Below, piece after piece: positions 16,838 through 25,574 of a stretch of 64,000 nt of DNA (within the stretch, counting starts at the first letter, position 1; every line of letters begins with the position of its first letter). The position numbers and the translations under genes are program-made. This DNA comes from Nodosilinea nodulosa PCC 7104 (GTDB lineage: Bacteria > Cyanobacteriota > Cyanobacteriia > Phormidesmidales > Phormidesmidaceae). Under the pieces are notes generated by a model that ran no database searches, was not told the DNA's origin, and saw only the letters and a program-made list of their open reading frames with translations. The DNA lies in contig NZ_JH976537.1 in NCBI RefSeq assembly GCF_000309385.1, positions 4,960,795 through 5,024,794 of the forward strand, in the 5' to 3' direction.

Positions 16838-17704
16838 ATGAAATGCACCATCAACCGCCGGGCGCAGTTTTCCGCCAGCCATCGGTACTGGCTGTCTGAG
16901 CTGAGCGCCGCCCAAAACAACCGGCGCTTTGGCCCCTGTACCAACGCCCCCGGCCACGGCCACAACTACGTCCTCTACGTCTCCATGACAGGCGACCTGG
17001 ACGAGTACGGCATGGTGCTCAACCTTTCCGATGTCAAGCAGGTAATCAAACAAGAAGTGACCGCCCAGCTCGACTTCTCGTACCTCAACGACGTCTGGCC
17101 CGAGTTTCAGCACACTCTGCCCACCACCGAATACCTGGCTAAGGTCATCTGGGACCGCCTCGCCCCCCACCTGCCCCTCGTCAATATTCAGCTCTTTGAA
17201 CATCCCGAACTGTGGTCCGACTACTCAGGTAATCATATGGAAGCCTTTCTCACCGTCAGCACCCACTTCAGCGCCGCCCACCGCCTCGCCTCCCCGCGCC
17301 TCAGCTACGAAGAAAACTGCGAAATCTACGGCAAGTGCGCTCGCCCCCACGGACACGGCCACAACTACCATCTAGAAGTCAGCGTCAAGGGCCAGATCGA
17401 CCCCCGCACCGGCATGCTGGTGGACTTGGCGGCGCTCCAGGCCGCGATCGACGAGCATGTAGTCGAACCCTTCGACCACACCTTCCTCAACAAGGACATT
17501 CCCTACTTCGCCGAAGTGGTGCCCACCGCCGAGAATATCGCCGTGCACATTCGTGACCTATTGCAGGGTCCGATTGCGGCCCTGGGGGCCAGCCTGCACC
17601 GGGTCAAGCTAATCGAAAGCCCCAACAACTCCGCCGAGGTATACGCCTCCGCCCCGCTTGAGGGCACTCTGCCTACCTCCACTCCCGAACTGGCGGCCGT
17701 TTAA
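16838..17704 (+). CDS. Tandem 6-pyruvoyl/6-carboxytetrahydropterin synthase (QueD-like) protein
   Basis: The 288-residue protein is a fusion of two QueD/PTPS domains. Domain 1 (about 1-130) has FSASHRYW, CTNAPGHGHNY and LFEHPELW. Domain 2 (about 137-275) has FSAAHRLA, CARPHGHGHNY and LIESPNNSAEVY. Both keep the zinc histidines and the catalytic Cys. In domain 2 the Asp-His pair is present (FDHTFLNKD), but in domain 1 it reads LDFSYLND, so the catalytic His is lost. One active and one degenerate or structural half is therefore likely. The family makes the queuosine precursor 6-carboxytetrahydropterin or a related pterin in the cytoplasm. The start at 16838 matches the beginning of the domain. 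Confidence 0.8.
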   Translation: MKCTINRRAQFSASHRYWLSELSAAQNNRRFGPCTNAPGHGHNYVLYVSMTGDLDEYGMVLNLSDVKQVIKQEVTAQLDFSYLNDVWPEFQHTLPTTEYLAKVIWDRLAPHLPLVNIQLFEHPELWSDYSGNHMEAFLTVSTHFSAAHRLASPRLSYEENCEIYGKCARPHGHGHNYHLEVSVKGQIDPRTGMLVDLAALQAAIDEHVVEPFDHTFLNKDIPYFAEVVPTAENIAVHIRDLLQGPIAALGASLHRVKLIESPNNSAEVYASAPLEGTLPTSTPELAAV

Positions 17705-17748
17705 GCCCAAGCTCCGGCACAGGCCTTGAGTTTCGCTAGCCGCAGGTC

Positions 17749-18732
17749 CTAGGGCCTGCCCCCGCGTCGAGGCGAGCTATTGCTTTCGTAGTTTTCGTAG
17801 GCGGCTACAATGCGCTGAACGAGGGGATGGCGCACCACATCGCTCTGGTTGAGTTGGCAGAAAGCGATGCCGCTGACCCCCTGCAAAATTCTTTGGGCCA
17901 CCGCCAGCCCCGAGGTTTGATCGCTGGGCAGGTCGGTTTGAGTTACGTCGCCGGTTACCACCATGCGCGATTTAAACCCCAGTCGGGTCAGCACCATCTT
18001 CATCTGGCCCGGGGTGGTGTTTTGGGCCTCATCCATAATCACAAAGGCGTTGTTGAGGGTGCGGCCCCGCATGTAGGCCAAAGGAGCCACCTCAATGATG
18101 CCTCGCTCCATCAGGTTGGCAATTTTCTCGGGGTCAACCAGCTCGTGGAGCGCGTCGTAGAGGGGGCGCAGGTAGGGATTGACCTTCTGCTGCAGGTCGC
18201 CGGGCAAAAAGCCCAGCCGCTCCCCCGCTTCCACCGCCGGGCGGGTGAGAATCAGCCGCTCGAACTCGTTGTTGAGCAGGGCCTGCACCCCCACCAGGGT
18301 GGCCAAAAAGGTTTTGCCGGTGCCCGCCGGGCCAATGCAAAACACCATGTCGCTGCTGCGCAGGGCTTTGACGTACTGCTTTTGGCGAAAGGTCTTGGCC
18401 CGAATTACCTCGCCTCGGCGGGTGCGGGCGACCACATCCTGGTGAATGGCCTGGAGTTCGTCGATGCGATCGGTATCGATCGCCTGGCGAGCGGTCATGA
18501 TGTCGGCGCTGGTCACCGGCTGTCCCTGGCTCCACAGCGGCTCTAGCGCCTGCACTAGGCGCTGGGCTAGCCCGACACCCTTTTCGGTGCCCGAAACAAA
18601 CAACTCCTGACCCCGCAGCACCAGAGAAGCTCCAGTCTGGCTGGCCAGGAGTTTAAGGTTTTCATCTCGGTAACCCGCTAGGGCCAGGGCACCCTCCAAG
18701 CTGGGCAATTCAATCTGCAGGGGAGAGGACAT
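17749..18732 (-). CDS. phoH: PhoH-family ATPase
   Basis: The 327-residue protein has an N-terminal KH-like RNA-binding region (residues 1-75) and a PhoH helicase-like ATPase core. The Walker A motif GPAGTGKTFLA lies near residue 134, Walker B VIMDEAQNTTPGQMK near 235 and VVTGDVTQTDLP near 258. PhoH proteins are thought to act in RNA metabolism and ribosome maturation. It is the last gene of a minus-strand rpsP-khpA-phoH group and follows khpA by 42 bp, an arrangement seen in many cyanobacteria. Its 3' end converges with the QueD-like gene. Confidence 0.9.
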   Translation of the reverse strand: MSSPLQIELPSLEGALALAGYRDENLKLLASQTGASLVLRGQELFVSGTEKGVGLAQRLVQALEPLWSQGQPVTSADIMTARQAIDTDRIDELQAIHQDVVARTRRGEVIRAKTFRQKQYVKALRSSDMVFCIGPAGTGKTFLATLVGVQALLNNEFERLILTRPAVEAGERLGFLPGDLQQKVNPYLRPLYDALHELVDPEKIANLMERGIIEVAPLAYMRGRTLNNAFVIMDEAQNTTPGQMKMVLTRLGFKSRMVVTGDVTQTDLPSDQTSGLAVAQRILQGVSGIAFCQLNQSDVVRHPLVQRIVAAYENYESNSSPRRGGRP

Positions 18733-18774
18733 CTAAACCCATTGCCAGAACAATTCAGGCACTCAAAAACCACC

Positions 18775-19119
18775 TTAAGTTTTGGGGCGGAGTTGAGGCT
18801 TTGGTTTCCCAGACGACTGCTGAGGCGACCTGCGGGGTCTCTGGTCGGTGCCGCTGTCTTGCTCAGACGCGCCATAGACATCGACGTAGGCCGACCAGCC
18901 CGACAGGGCCGCTGTCGCGCGCACAATGGTGCGAATAGCCTGAATATTTCGCCCGCCCCGGCCAAACACCTTACCGCGCTCGTCGCCACTGAAGGCAATT
19001 CTGATCCAGACCTTGGCTTGGACCGCATTCTCTTCACAGTCGATGCGCAGAGAGTCGGGCGAACCTAAAAAAGGCTCTACCAAAAACCGAACCAGTCCTG
19101 GGAAATCAGGGCTATCCAT
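18775..19119 (-). CDS. khpA: KH-domain RNA-binding protein KhpA
   Basis: The 114-residue protein carries a single KH domain with the loop FGRGGRNIQAIRTIV near residues 55-69, preceded by the LVRFLVEPFLGSPD start typical of KhpA (YlqC). The last 30 residues are basic, Pro/Gln-rich and probably disordered. KhpA binds small RNAs and mRNAs in the cytoplasm, often with KhpB. It lies 32 bp after rpsP and before phoH on the same strand, as in many bacteria. Confidence 0.85.
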   Translation of the reverse strand: MDSPDFPGLVRFLVEPFLGSPDSLRIDCEENAVQAKVWIRIAFSGDERGKVFGRGGRNIQAIRTIVRATAALSGWSAYVDVYGASEQDSGTDQRPRRSPQQSSGKPKPQLRPKT

Positions 19120-19151
19120 GGTGGGGGCGGGGGCTAAAAATAGTCAGCGAC

Positions 19152-19418
19152 CTAGGCTTCGGCCTCAACACCAGCCTTAAGTTGCTCGAACACATTGGCT
19201 TTTTCGAGAATGCTTTTCACGGTTTTGGTGGGCTGAGCCCCCTGCTCTAGACGCCGCACAATGGCGGGCACATCTAAACGGGTTTCATCGGTGCGGGGAT
19301 TGTAGAAGCCAACTTCTTCCAGGGGCCGACCGTCGCGACGGGCATCGCTGTTGATGGCTACGATGCGGTAGCTGACTTCCCGCTTTTTACCGAAACGCTT
19401 GAGTCGAAGCTTAATCAT
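19152..19418 (-). CDS. rpsP: 30S ribosomal protein S16
   Basis: The 88-residue protein begins [20 protein letters not shown], contains [15 protein letters not shown] and ends in an acidic tail. It matches bS16 over its whole usual length. It is an assembly protein of the 30S body. It heads the rpsP-khpA-phoH group. A hairpin at 19496-19528 separates it from the upstream psbN gene, so it probably has its own promoter. Confidence 0.95.
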   Translation of the reverse strand: MIKLRLKRFGKKREVSYRIVAINSDARRDGRPLEEVGFYNPRTDETRLDVPAIVRRLEQGAQPTKTVKSILEKANVFEQLKAGVEAEA

Positions 19419-19495
19419 AGGGTTTAGAGCAACATTCGTGAAGGTTGAAAGTTTTGGGCTGCTTGGACTACGGCTAAATCAGCCAAAATAAATCC

Positions 19496-19528
19496 ACAGG
19501 TTTCTAATCCTACCACTAGAAACCCTGT
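19496..19528 (-). terminator. Hairpin terminator between psbN and rpsP
   Basis: ACAGGTTTCTA (19496-19506) pairs with TAGAAACCCTGT (19517-19528) with one bulged base. On the minus strand the hairpin is followed by GGATTTATTTTGG, which is moderately T-rich. It lies about 80 nt after the psbN stop codon. Confidence 0.45.
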
Positions 19529-19606
19529 AGTTCAATCATTTTGAGCAGAAACCGCGTCTTGGCTAGGGCAGTACATGACTGAGCGGCCACCGCCCTAGAG
19601 GATATT

Positions 19607-19738
19607 CTAGTCTTCGTGGTCGTCGAAGGGGTCAGCCAGCTGTTTGGAGGGGGGGCCAAAGGACATATACACTGAGTAGCCGGTCACGGCGACGAGCACG
19701 GTAGCCACGGAAATGATAAGAACTGTTGCAGGTTCCAT
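19607..19738 (-). CDS. psbN: PsbN, photosystem II assembly protein
   Basis: The 43-residue frame starts MEPATVLIISVATVLVAVTG and ends with PSKQLADPFDDHED. One membrane helix spans residues 5-25, and the QLxDPFxxHxD end is the PsbN signature. PsbN is a thylakoid bitopic protein needed for assembly or repair of the PSII reaction centre and not a subunit of the mature complex. It lies divergent to psbH with 74 bp between the starts, the arrangement conserved in cyanobacteria and chloroplasts. Confidence 0.95.
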   Translation of the reverse strand: MEPATVLIISVATVLVAVTGYSVYMSFGPPSKQLADPFDDHED

Positions 19739-19812
19739 AGGGTTTATGAGAATAAGAAACCACTCCATCCTATAATATTACGAACTATAAAGTGTTGATT
19801 GTGGAAGGATCC

Positions 19813-20016
19813 ATGGCACAACGGACTTGGTTAGGCGACGTTTTAAAGCCCCTCAATTCTGAGTACGGCAAGGTGGCCCCCGGTTGGGGCACCACCCCTC
19901 TGATGGCGGTTTTTATCGGCCTGTTCTTCGTGTTTTTGCTGATTATTTTGCAGCTTTACAATTCTTCCATCGTGCTGGACAGCTTCGATGTTGACTGGCG
20001 CAGCGTAGGTCTCTAG
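19813..20016 (+). CDS. psbH: Photosystem II 10-kDa phosphoprotein PsbH
   Basis: The 67-residue protein starts [20 protein letters not shown]. It contains [19 protein letters not shown], followed by one membrane helix. It matches cyanobacterial PsbH in length and sequence. It is a thylakoid subunit of the PSII core near CP47. GGAAGGATCC directly before the ATG at 19813 supports this start over the TTG at 19792. It is divergent from psbN and upstream of tatA. Confidence 0.95.
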   Translation: MAQRTWLGDVLKPLNSEYGKVAPGWGTTPLMAVFIGLFFVFLLIILQLYNSSIVLDSFDVDWRSVGL

Positions 20017-20028
20017 GGATTTAAGATG

Positions 20029-20048
20029 CCGAACTCCCGAGAGTTCGG
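20029..20048 (+). terminator. Hairpin after psbH
   Basis: CCGAACTC (20029-20036) and GAGTTCGG (20041-20048) form a perfect 8-bp stem with a CCGA loop 13 nt after the psbH stop codon. Only a weak T-run follows (TCTAGCTTT). It is a likely transcript end or an mRNA-stabilising hairpin. Confidence 0.5.
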
Positions 20049-20263
20049 TGTCTAGCTTTGCCATTGAGCTTTGGATTTTAACCTTATCTAAGCCCAGAGG
20101 TGGAGTTTTGCCCGTAGGAAGACTCCAGATCCCGAGCTGCGCCTGGTTTGAAATCCAGAATTTACCTGTCTGAGGCTGGTGTAGACCCTTGACTACCCGG
20201 CCTCTTTTGCCGTTTTATGCACAACAGCAGTAGTTCACGCAGATTGCCCGTGGAGGTTGGCCT

Positions 20264-20635
20264 ATGAACGTATTTGGTGTGGGTTTGCCGGAGATGGCGC
20301 TTATTTTGGTGCTGGCCCTGCTGGTGTTTGGCCCCAAAAAGCTGCCCGAGATTGGCCGCAGTCTGGGTAAGGCCATCAAGGGTTTTCAGGATGCCTCGCG
20401 GGAGTTTGAAGAGGAGTTCAAGAAAGAAGCCCAGCAGATTGAAAAGGCGGTCAGTGCGCCAATGAAAGCGACCCTGGAACCCGACCCGCAAAAGGTGCTG
20501 ACACCGCCAGAGACTGCCCCTGAGCCAGAGACCGCAGTGGCCGAGGCTCCGGTAGTCGCGGGTGATACCAGCGGCGACAACGGCAGCAGCCCTGAGATCG
20601 CGGGAGAGCCAGCTGAAACTGACTCTCCCGCCTAG
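20264..20635 (+). CDS. tatA: TatA/TatB (Hcf106)-type twin-arginine translocase subunit
   Basis: The 123-residue protein begins MNVFGVGLPEMALILVLALL, continues FGPKKLPEIGRSLGKAIKGF, then an amphipathic helix, then an acidic Pro/Ala/Glu-rich tail. A single N-terminal helix with FGP hinge is the Tat signature. The protein acts in thylakoid or plasma membrane export of folded proteins with TatC. GGAGG 8 nt before the ATG supports the start. The pth gene follows after 22 bp and is probably co-transcribed. The length and the Glu in LPE suit either a TatA or a TatB role. A second, shorter TatA is at 41074-41271. Confidence 0.85.
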   Translation: MNVFGVGLPEMALILVLALLVFGPKKLPEIGRSLGKAIKGFQDASREFEEEFKKEAQQIEKAVSAPMKATLEPDPQKVLTPPETAPEPETAVAEAPVVAGDTSGDNGSSPEIAGEPAETDSPA

Positions 20636-20657
20636 GGCATCCAGAGGCGTTTGAGCT

Positions 20658-21275
20658 ATGGCTGAAGCAGTATCTCCTCCTGCGCCCTGCCTGATTGTGG
20701 GGCTGGGCAACCCAGGGGACAAGTATGCGGGTACCCGCCACAATATCGGCTTTGAGGTGATCGATCGCCTCTCTAAAACCTGGTCTATTTCCCTTAAAGA
20801 AGAGCGGCGGTTTCAGGGGGAGTACGGTGCAGGTTTTGGCCCCCGCCGCGAGAAGGTGTACCTGCTCAAACCCCTCACCTACATGAATCGATCGGGTCAG
20901 TCGATGCGGGCGGTGCTGGACTGGCTGAAGCTATCGCCAGCTCAGGTGCTGGTGGTTTATGACGATATGGATTTGCCGGTGGGGCGACTGCGCATGCGGC
21001 TGTCGGGTTCGGCCGGGGGCCACAACGGCATGAAGTCGGCCATTGCTCACCTGGGCACCCAAGAGTTTCCGCGCCTGCGGATCGGTATTGGCGCCAGTCC
21101 GCGGGAGGGTGAGCAGGCGGTGGTCTCCCACGTGCTGGGCAATTTTTCTAAGGCGGAGCGATCGACCATGGATGCGGTGGTTGACACCACCCTGCGCGCA
21201 TTGGAGAGGGCTTTGCTCGACGGGGTTGAAAAAGCGATGAGCCTCTACAACAGTGCTGATCTGAGCGATCGCTAG
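20658..21275 (+). CDS. pth: Peptidyl-tRNA hydrolase
   Basis: The 205-residue protein shows LIVGLGNPGDKYAGTRHNIG near residue 12, including the catalytic His of TRHNIG. It also has LLKPLTYMNRSGQS near 72 and YDDMDLPVGRLRMR near 97, followed by SAGGHNGMKS. These are the standard Pth blocks. It cleaves peptidyl-tRNA released from stalled ribosomes in the cytoplasm. It follows tatA on the same strand and faces the M3 peptidase gene. Confidence 0.95.
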   Translation: MAEAVSPPAPCLIVGLGNPGDKYAGTRHNIGFEVIDRLSKTWSISLKEERRFQGEYGAGFGPRREKVYLLKPLTYMNRSGQSMRAVLDWLKLSPAQVLVVYDDMDLPVGRLRMRLSGSAGGHNGMKSAIAHLGTQEFPRLRIGIGASPREGEQAVVSHVLGNFSKAERSTMDAVVDTTLRALERALLDGVEKAMSLYNSADLSDR

Positions 21276-21353
21276 ATTCCCTTCAACTGTGAGGACACCA
21301 TCTTGTTCCCTTTGTGCTGCTGAGTGCGGCGGAAAAACTGCACTCTAAAAGCC

Positions 21354-21376
21354 CAGGGGTGTTGCCAACATCCCTG
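21354..21376. terminator. Terminator hairpin between pth and the M3 peptidase gene
   Basis: CAGGGGTGTT (21354-21363) pairs with AACATCCCTG (21367-21376) over 10 bp with one G-T wobble and a 3-nt loop. It lies between two convergent genes and could end both transcripts. Confidence 0.55.
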
Positions 21377-21420
21377 AGCTTAATCGGTTTACGTTTAGTG
21401 AGCCTATAAAAAGCCTAGTG

Positions 21421-23505
21421 CTACGCTGTCACTAAGCCCCGATGGCGCAGCAGCGCCTGGGTGCTGGGCTCGCGACCCCGGAAGGCCTTGAACACCTCCA
21501 TGGGGTGGCGGCTACCGCCCAGGGCCAGCACCGTATCGCGGAAGCGGTGGCCGGTTTCAGCGATCGCCGCCTCGTCATCTAGCCCCGCCTCCTCAAAGGC
21601 AGCGAAGGCGTCGGCACTGAGCACCTCGGCCCAGAAATAGCTGTAGTAGCCCGCCGCGTAGCCCCCGGCAAAAATATGGGTAAAGGCGCACAGAAACGCA
21701 TCCTCCGGCAGGGGCTTGAGAATAGAAGACTGCTCGGCAATGCGGCGGTTGACTTCGGCAATGGTCTCGCCGTTACCGGGCCGGTAGCGGTGGTGCAGCT
21801 CAATGTCTGTCCAGCCAAAGCGCACCTGGCGCAGGATGGCGCTGCCGGTCATAAAGGTGCGGGCGGCAATAATCTTTTGGTACAGGTCTTCGGGCAGGGG
21901 TTCGCCGGTATCGACGTGGCGGGCCAGGGTGAGCAGCGTGTCGCGGTGGTAGCACCAGTTCTCCATAAACTGGCTGGGCAGCTCAACGGCGTCCCACTCC
22001 ACATTGTTGATGCCCGCCGCCCCGGTAAAATCGACCTTGGTAAGCATGTGCTGCAGGCCGTGCCCAAACTCGTGGAACAGGGTTTCCACATCGCGGAAGG
22101 TCATTAGACTGGGCTTGCCGTCCACCGGAGGAGCCTGGTTGCAGACCAGATAGGCCACGGGCAGGCGCACCTGGTCGTTGAGCTTACCCCGGTTTATGCA
22201 GTCATCCATCCAGGCTCCGCCGCGCTTTTCGGCGGGGCGGCTGTAGGGGTCGAGGTAGAAGTGGGCGATCGGGTCGCCGCCGCCGTTGAGCACCTGAAAG
22301 TAGCGCACATCCGGGTGCCACACCGGAGCTTCGCCGTCGGCAGGGGCAATGGTGACATCAAAGATGCGGTGGGCGAGGGCAAACAGGCCGTCGAGCACCT
22401 GGGGCAGCGGGAAGTAGGGCCGCAGTTCCTCGTCGTTGAGACCGTACTTTTCTTCGCGGATGCGCTCGGCCCAAAAAGCCGTATCCCAGTGGGTGAGGCT
22501 GTCGGCCTCGGCGGCCCCTTTGGCCTGGGCAAAGGCTTTGAGTTCGTCGAGTTCTCTGACGGCGGTGTCGTAGCTGGCCACCCGCAGCTCGCCCATCAGC
22601 TTGTCGATCGCCTCCACCGAAGGAGCCATCTTGCGGGCCAGGCTGAGGTCAGCGTAGGTGGCGTAGCCCAGCAGGTTGGCCATCTCATAGCGCAGCTCCA
22701 GGATCTTCTCGATATTGGGGCTGTTGTCGAGATCGCCTTCCGAAGCGCGGGTGACGAAGGCGCGGTAGAGCTGCTCGCGCAGATCGCGGCGGCGACTGTG
22801 CTGTATAAATGGCCCAAAGCTGGGGTAGTCGAGGGTAATGCGCCAGGGACCAGCGGCTGGGGTCGCACTCTCTTCGCCAGCGTCGCGGGCCAGCTGGGCG
22901 GCTAAGGCCAGCAGACTGGGCGGCAGACCGTCGATCTCATCGGGGGTAGTGAGGGTCAGGCTAAAGGCCTTAGTGGCATCGAGCACGTTGTTGGCAAACT
23001 TGGTGGTGAGCTCGGCCAGGGCCTGCTGAATCTCGTTGAAACGCTCTTTTTCGGCGCCCTCCAAGCCCACTCCAGACAGTTCGGCCTCGCGGATGGAAGA
23101 CTCGACGATGCGCTGCTGAGCCGGCTCAAAATTGGCCCACTCGGCGCTGGCGCGCAGCTGCTTAAAGGCCTCGTACAGGGGCTTGCTCTGGCCCAATCGG
23201 GTGGCAAACTCGACCAGGGCAGGCTGCACTTCTTCGTAGGCGGCCCGCAGCTCAGGGCTGTTTTTTACCCCCATCAGATGGCCGACAATGCCCCAGCTCC
23301 AGCCCAGGCGCTCTTCGAGACGGGTGAGGGGCTCGACCAGTCCAGTCCAGGTGGGGGTGACGTCGGCCTCCAGGCTCTCTAGGGCAGCGGTGAGGTCGTC
23401 GATCAGCGCGGTGATGCCCGGCACGATATGGGCGGTCTCGATGCTGTTGAAGGGGGGCAGTCCGGCACCGATCAGGAGGGGATTTTGGAGGGTGGTAGCT
23501 GTCAT
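21421..23505 (-). CDS. prlC: M3-family oligopeptidase A-like metallopeptidase
   Basis: The 694-residue cytoplasmic protein has the zinc motif LFHEFGHGLQHML near residue 474, followed by the glutamate-bearing region about 28 residues later. N-terminal PLLIGAGLPPFNSIETAHIVPGI and C-terminal FAGGYAAGYYSYFWAEVLSADAF-type blocks match oligopeptidase A/PrlC. It degrades short peptides, including cleaved signal peptides. The ATG at 23505 begins the homologous part; the upstream start at 23574 adds unrelated residues. A 16-bp hairpin lies 46 nt upstream of the start. Confidence 0.9.
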   Translation of the reverse strand: MTATTLQNPLLIGAGLPPFNSIETAHIVPGITALIDDLTAALESLEADVTPTWTGLVEPLTRLEERLGWSWGIVGHLMGVKNSPELRAAYEEVQPALVEFATRLGQSKPLYEAFKQLRASAEWANFEPAQQRIVESSIREAELSGVGLEGAEKERFNEIQQALAELTTKFANNVLDATKAFSLTLTTPDEIDGLPPSLLALAAQLARDAGEESATPAAGPWRITLDYPSFGPFIQHSRRRDLREQLYRAFVTRASEGDLDNSPNIEKILELRYEMANLLGYATYADLSLARKMAPSVEAIDKLMGELRVASYDTAVRELDELKAFAQAKGAAEADSLTHWDTAFWAERIREEKYGLNDEELRPYFPLPQVLDGLFALAHRIFDVTIAPADGEAPVWHPDVRYFQVLNGGGDPIAHFYLDPYSRPAEKRGGAWMDDCINRGKLNDQVRLPVAYLVCNQAPPVDGKPSLMTFRDVETLFHEFGHGLQHMLTKVDFTGAAGINNVEWDAVELPSQFMENWCYHRDTLLTLARHVDTGEPLPEDLYQKIIAARTFMTGSAILRQVRFGWTDIELHHRYRPGNGETIAEVNRRIAEQSSILKPLPEDAFLCAFTHIFAGGYAAGYYSYFWAEVLSADAFAAFEEAGLDDEAAIAETGHRFRDTVLALGGSRHPMEVFKAFRGREPSTQALLRHRGLVTA

Positions 23506-23550
23506 AGTCACAGAATTAATTGTGGTGGAAGGGGACAAAATCGATCGCTG

Positions 23551-23589
23551 CCTAGAACAAGGCGTTGGTAGCAAACGCCTTGTTCTGGG
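23551..23589. promoter_or_regulatory. Long inverted repeat upstream of the M3 peptidase gene
   Basis: CCTAGAACAAGGCGTT (23551-23566) and AACGCCTTGTTCTGGG (23574-23589) form a 16-bp stem with one wobble pair and a 7-nt loop. It lies in the leader of the minus-strand peptidase gene and has no T-run. It could be an operator, a transcript-stabilising hairpin or the remains of a mobile repeat. Confidence 0.5.
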
Positions 23590-23782
23590 CTATTTAGCGG
23601 TGGTAGTTTAACTAATGAGTGAATTTAGGCGAAGTCGTTATGAGTTTGATTTGTATTGTATCGCATATATCCTAATTTGCTATCTGCCACACCCTTTAAA
23701 TAGCGGGCTGTCAATTACCATAGCCTTTATTTGATAACTGATCTGAAACTCTGTCGAGGCCTAGGCACTGTCTGAGGTGTAG

Positions 23783-24844
23783 ATGCTGGATAGCTCGTTT
23801 CGGCGGATTCTTACGGGGGTTGTCTTTTTCTCGCTGACGGTGATAGCGGCGGTGATCGGCTACATGGTGGCGGGCTGGAATTTTCTCGATGCCATCTACA
23901 TGGTGGTGATCACCATCTTCGGGGTGGGCTACGGCGAGGTAAAGCCCCTGACCTCGCCCACGCTCAAGGTATTTACGATTGTGGTGATTATTGCCGGGGC
24001 ACTGTCGGTGGCCTACACCGTTTCAGGCTTTGTGCAGATGATTACCGAAGGAGAGATTCACCGTGCCCTCAACCTCAAACGTATGACTAAGGAAATTGAA
24101 AGCCTGGAAGGTCACGTGATTATCTGCGGGTATGGCCGCATTGGTCAGCTCGTGGCCCGCAAGCTAAAGCGCGATCGCGAGTCTTTTATCATTTTGGACA
24201 ACGATGTCGAGCGGGTGACCATGGCTCGGGAGCAGGGCTACCTGATCTACCAGGGCAATGCCACCGACGAAACTGACCTGGAATCGGTGGGTATCCACCG
24301 GGCCAAGTCACTGGCGACCGTGCTGCCCAACGACGCCGCCAACGTGTTTATTACCCTCACCGCTCGGGAGATGAACCCCAGCCTGATGATTTTGGCGCGC
24401 GGTGAAATGCCCTCGACAGAGAAAAAGCTGCGGCTGGCCGGGGCCAACCACGTGGTGCTGCCCGCCAGCATCAGCGCCATGCGCATGGCCCACCTGATCT
24501 CCCACCCGTCAGCGGTCGACTTTTTATCGCAAACCGACGGGCACCAGGGGCTAAACGAGTTTTTGGCAGAGCTCGATATCCAGCTCAATGAGCTAGGGGT
24601 CGGGGCCGATTCACCCCTGATTGGCGGCACCATCGGCGACATCGAGCTAAAGGGGCAGGGCACGTTTATTACCGTAGCGCTGCGGCGAGCCAGCGGTGAG
24701 GTGATTATTCACCCCAGTCGGGCCACCTATCTGGCCCTGGGAGACTCAATTATTTTGATGGGTCATCAGGGGGATATGCCGACCTTTGCTCAGCAGAACG
24801 CGATGAAGAAGGAAATGCGCTACCGGGGGGCAAGGCTGCGGTAG
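23783..24844 (+). CDS. Potassium channel with RCK (TrkA-N/TrkA-C) domains
   Basis: The 353-residue protein has two membrane helices (about 10-30 and 62-85) around a pore loop with filter TIFGVGYGE at residues 44-52. A TrkA-N/RCK Rossmann domain (HVIICGYGRIGQLVARK near 110) and a TrkA-C domain (residues about 270-350) follow. This MthK-like layout forms tetrameric K+ channels gated by Ca2+ or nucleotides in the plasma or thylakoid membrane; SynCaK of Synechocystis is a known example. The ATG at 23783 is the natural start. Confidence 0.85.
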   Translation: MLDSSFRRILTGVVFFSLTVIAAVIGYMVAGWNFLDAIYMVVITIFGVGYGEVKPLTSPTLKVFTIVVIIAGALSVAYTVSGFVQMITEGEIHRALNLKRMTKEIESLEGHVIICGYGRIGQLVARKLKRDRESFIILDNDVERVTMAREQGYLIYQGNATDETDLESVGIHRAKSLATVLPNDAANVFITLTAREMNPSLMILARGEMPSTEKKLRLAGANHVVLPASISAMRMAHLISHPSAVDFLSQTDGHQGLNEFLAELDIQLNELGVGADSPLIGGTIGDIELKGQGTFITVALRRASGEVIIHPSRATYLALGDSIILMGHQGDMPTFAQQNAMKKEMRYRGARLR

Positions 24845-24930
24845 GGGAGAGATGAGGGGATGGGGGGATGGAGGGATGGGGGGATGGGATATTGATTTTT
24901 CCAAACTTCCCCACCTTCCCCACCTCCCCG
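24845..24930. repeat. GGGGGATG tandem repeat tract
   Basis: After the K+ channel stop codon the plus strand repeats GGGGGATGG and GAGGGATGG units to about 24888. A C-rich run (TTCCCCACC repeated) then extends to about 24930. This is another short tandem repeat of the cyanobacterial type. No gene is seen. Confidence 0.6.
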
Positions 24931-24935
24931 CGTGC

Positions 24936-25301
24936 TCAGCTGTCAGGGATCAAGACCGTAACGGCGGCGATCGCCACGTACATGTCGTCGTTCTTATCGT
25001 CTAGCTCAGGGATTGCCCGCCCGGCCACCACCATGCCGCCATCCTTGAGCAATAAGGTCTTCTGGCCAAAGGGCAGCACGGCTAGCACCTCCTGCTGGCG
25101 CACCTGGTCGGGGAAGGGAACGGCGACCTGGACTTCAACGAGCATCTGGTTGGGGTGGCTGAGGCCCGCCACTTCCCAGACGCCGGGGAGGGCATTGTGG
25201 GCGATCGCATTGCGCACCGCCCTCGCCGCCGCCACGGTAGGGTCTTGACCATGCTGATCGACACCCATCCCCATTTCAATAATCAGTCGCTTGTGGGCCA
25301 C
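24936..25301 (-). CDS. Lin0512 family protein
   Basis: The 121-residue protein begins MAHKRLIIEMGMGVDQHGQD. It contains TVAAARAVRNAIAHNALPG and ends VAIAAVTVLIPDS. It matches the small conserved Lin0512 family over its full length. The family is cytoplasmic and of unknown function, with an alternating beta-alpha pattern. The gene stands alone between a plus-strand K+ channel gene and a plus-strand receiver gene. Confidence 0.8.
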   Translation of the reverse strand: MAHKRLIIEMGMGVDQHGQDPTVAAARAVRNAIAHNALPGVWEVAGLSHPNQMLVEVQVAVPFPDQVRQQEVLAVLPFGQKTLLLKDGGMVVAGRAIPELDDKNDDMYVAIAAVTVLIPDS

Positions 25302-25574
25302 AACATATCCTCAGATGTCGGTTGACACCCTTGATTCTAGGGGCAAGGGGCTCCGGTGCAAGGGTGCTGCTCTGGACCATACCTGGGTCCATCCAGGAAC
25401 CCTATAGGGCCTGGGTTGCCCATCGCCGAGGCGCAGTTCCTGTTCTTAACTCCTATGAGTTTCCTATATTTTTTATCTACTCTACCTTCAAGTCATCTCA
25501 CTTTACCTATGCTTGAGACGCCAGCTCATCTCAAGCGTAGGGCATTCCTTTTTGAGGGTTTTAAGGGGCAGGAT

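Noticed and set aside
17705..17748. AGGCC/GGCCT arms between the QueD-like gene and phoH as a terminator
   Set aside because: The arms are short and imperfect and there is no T-run.
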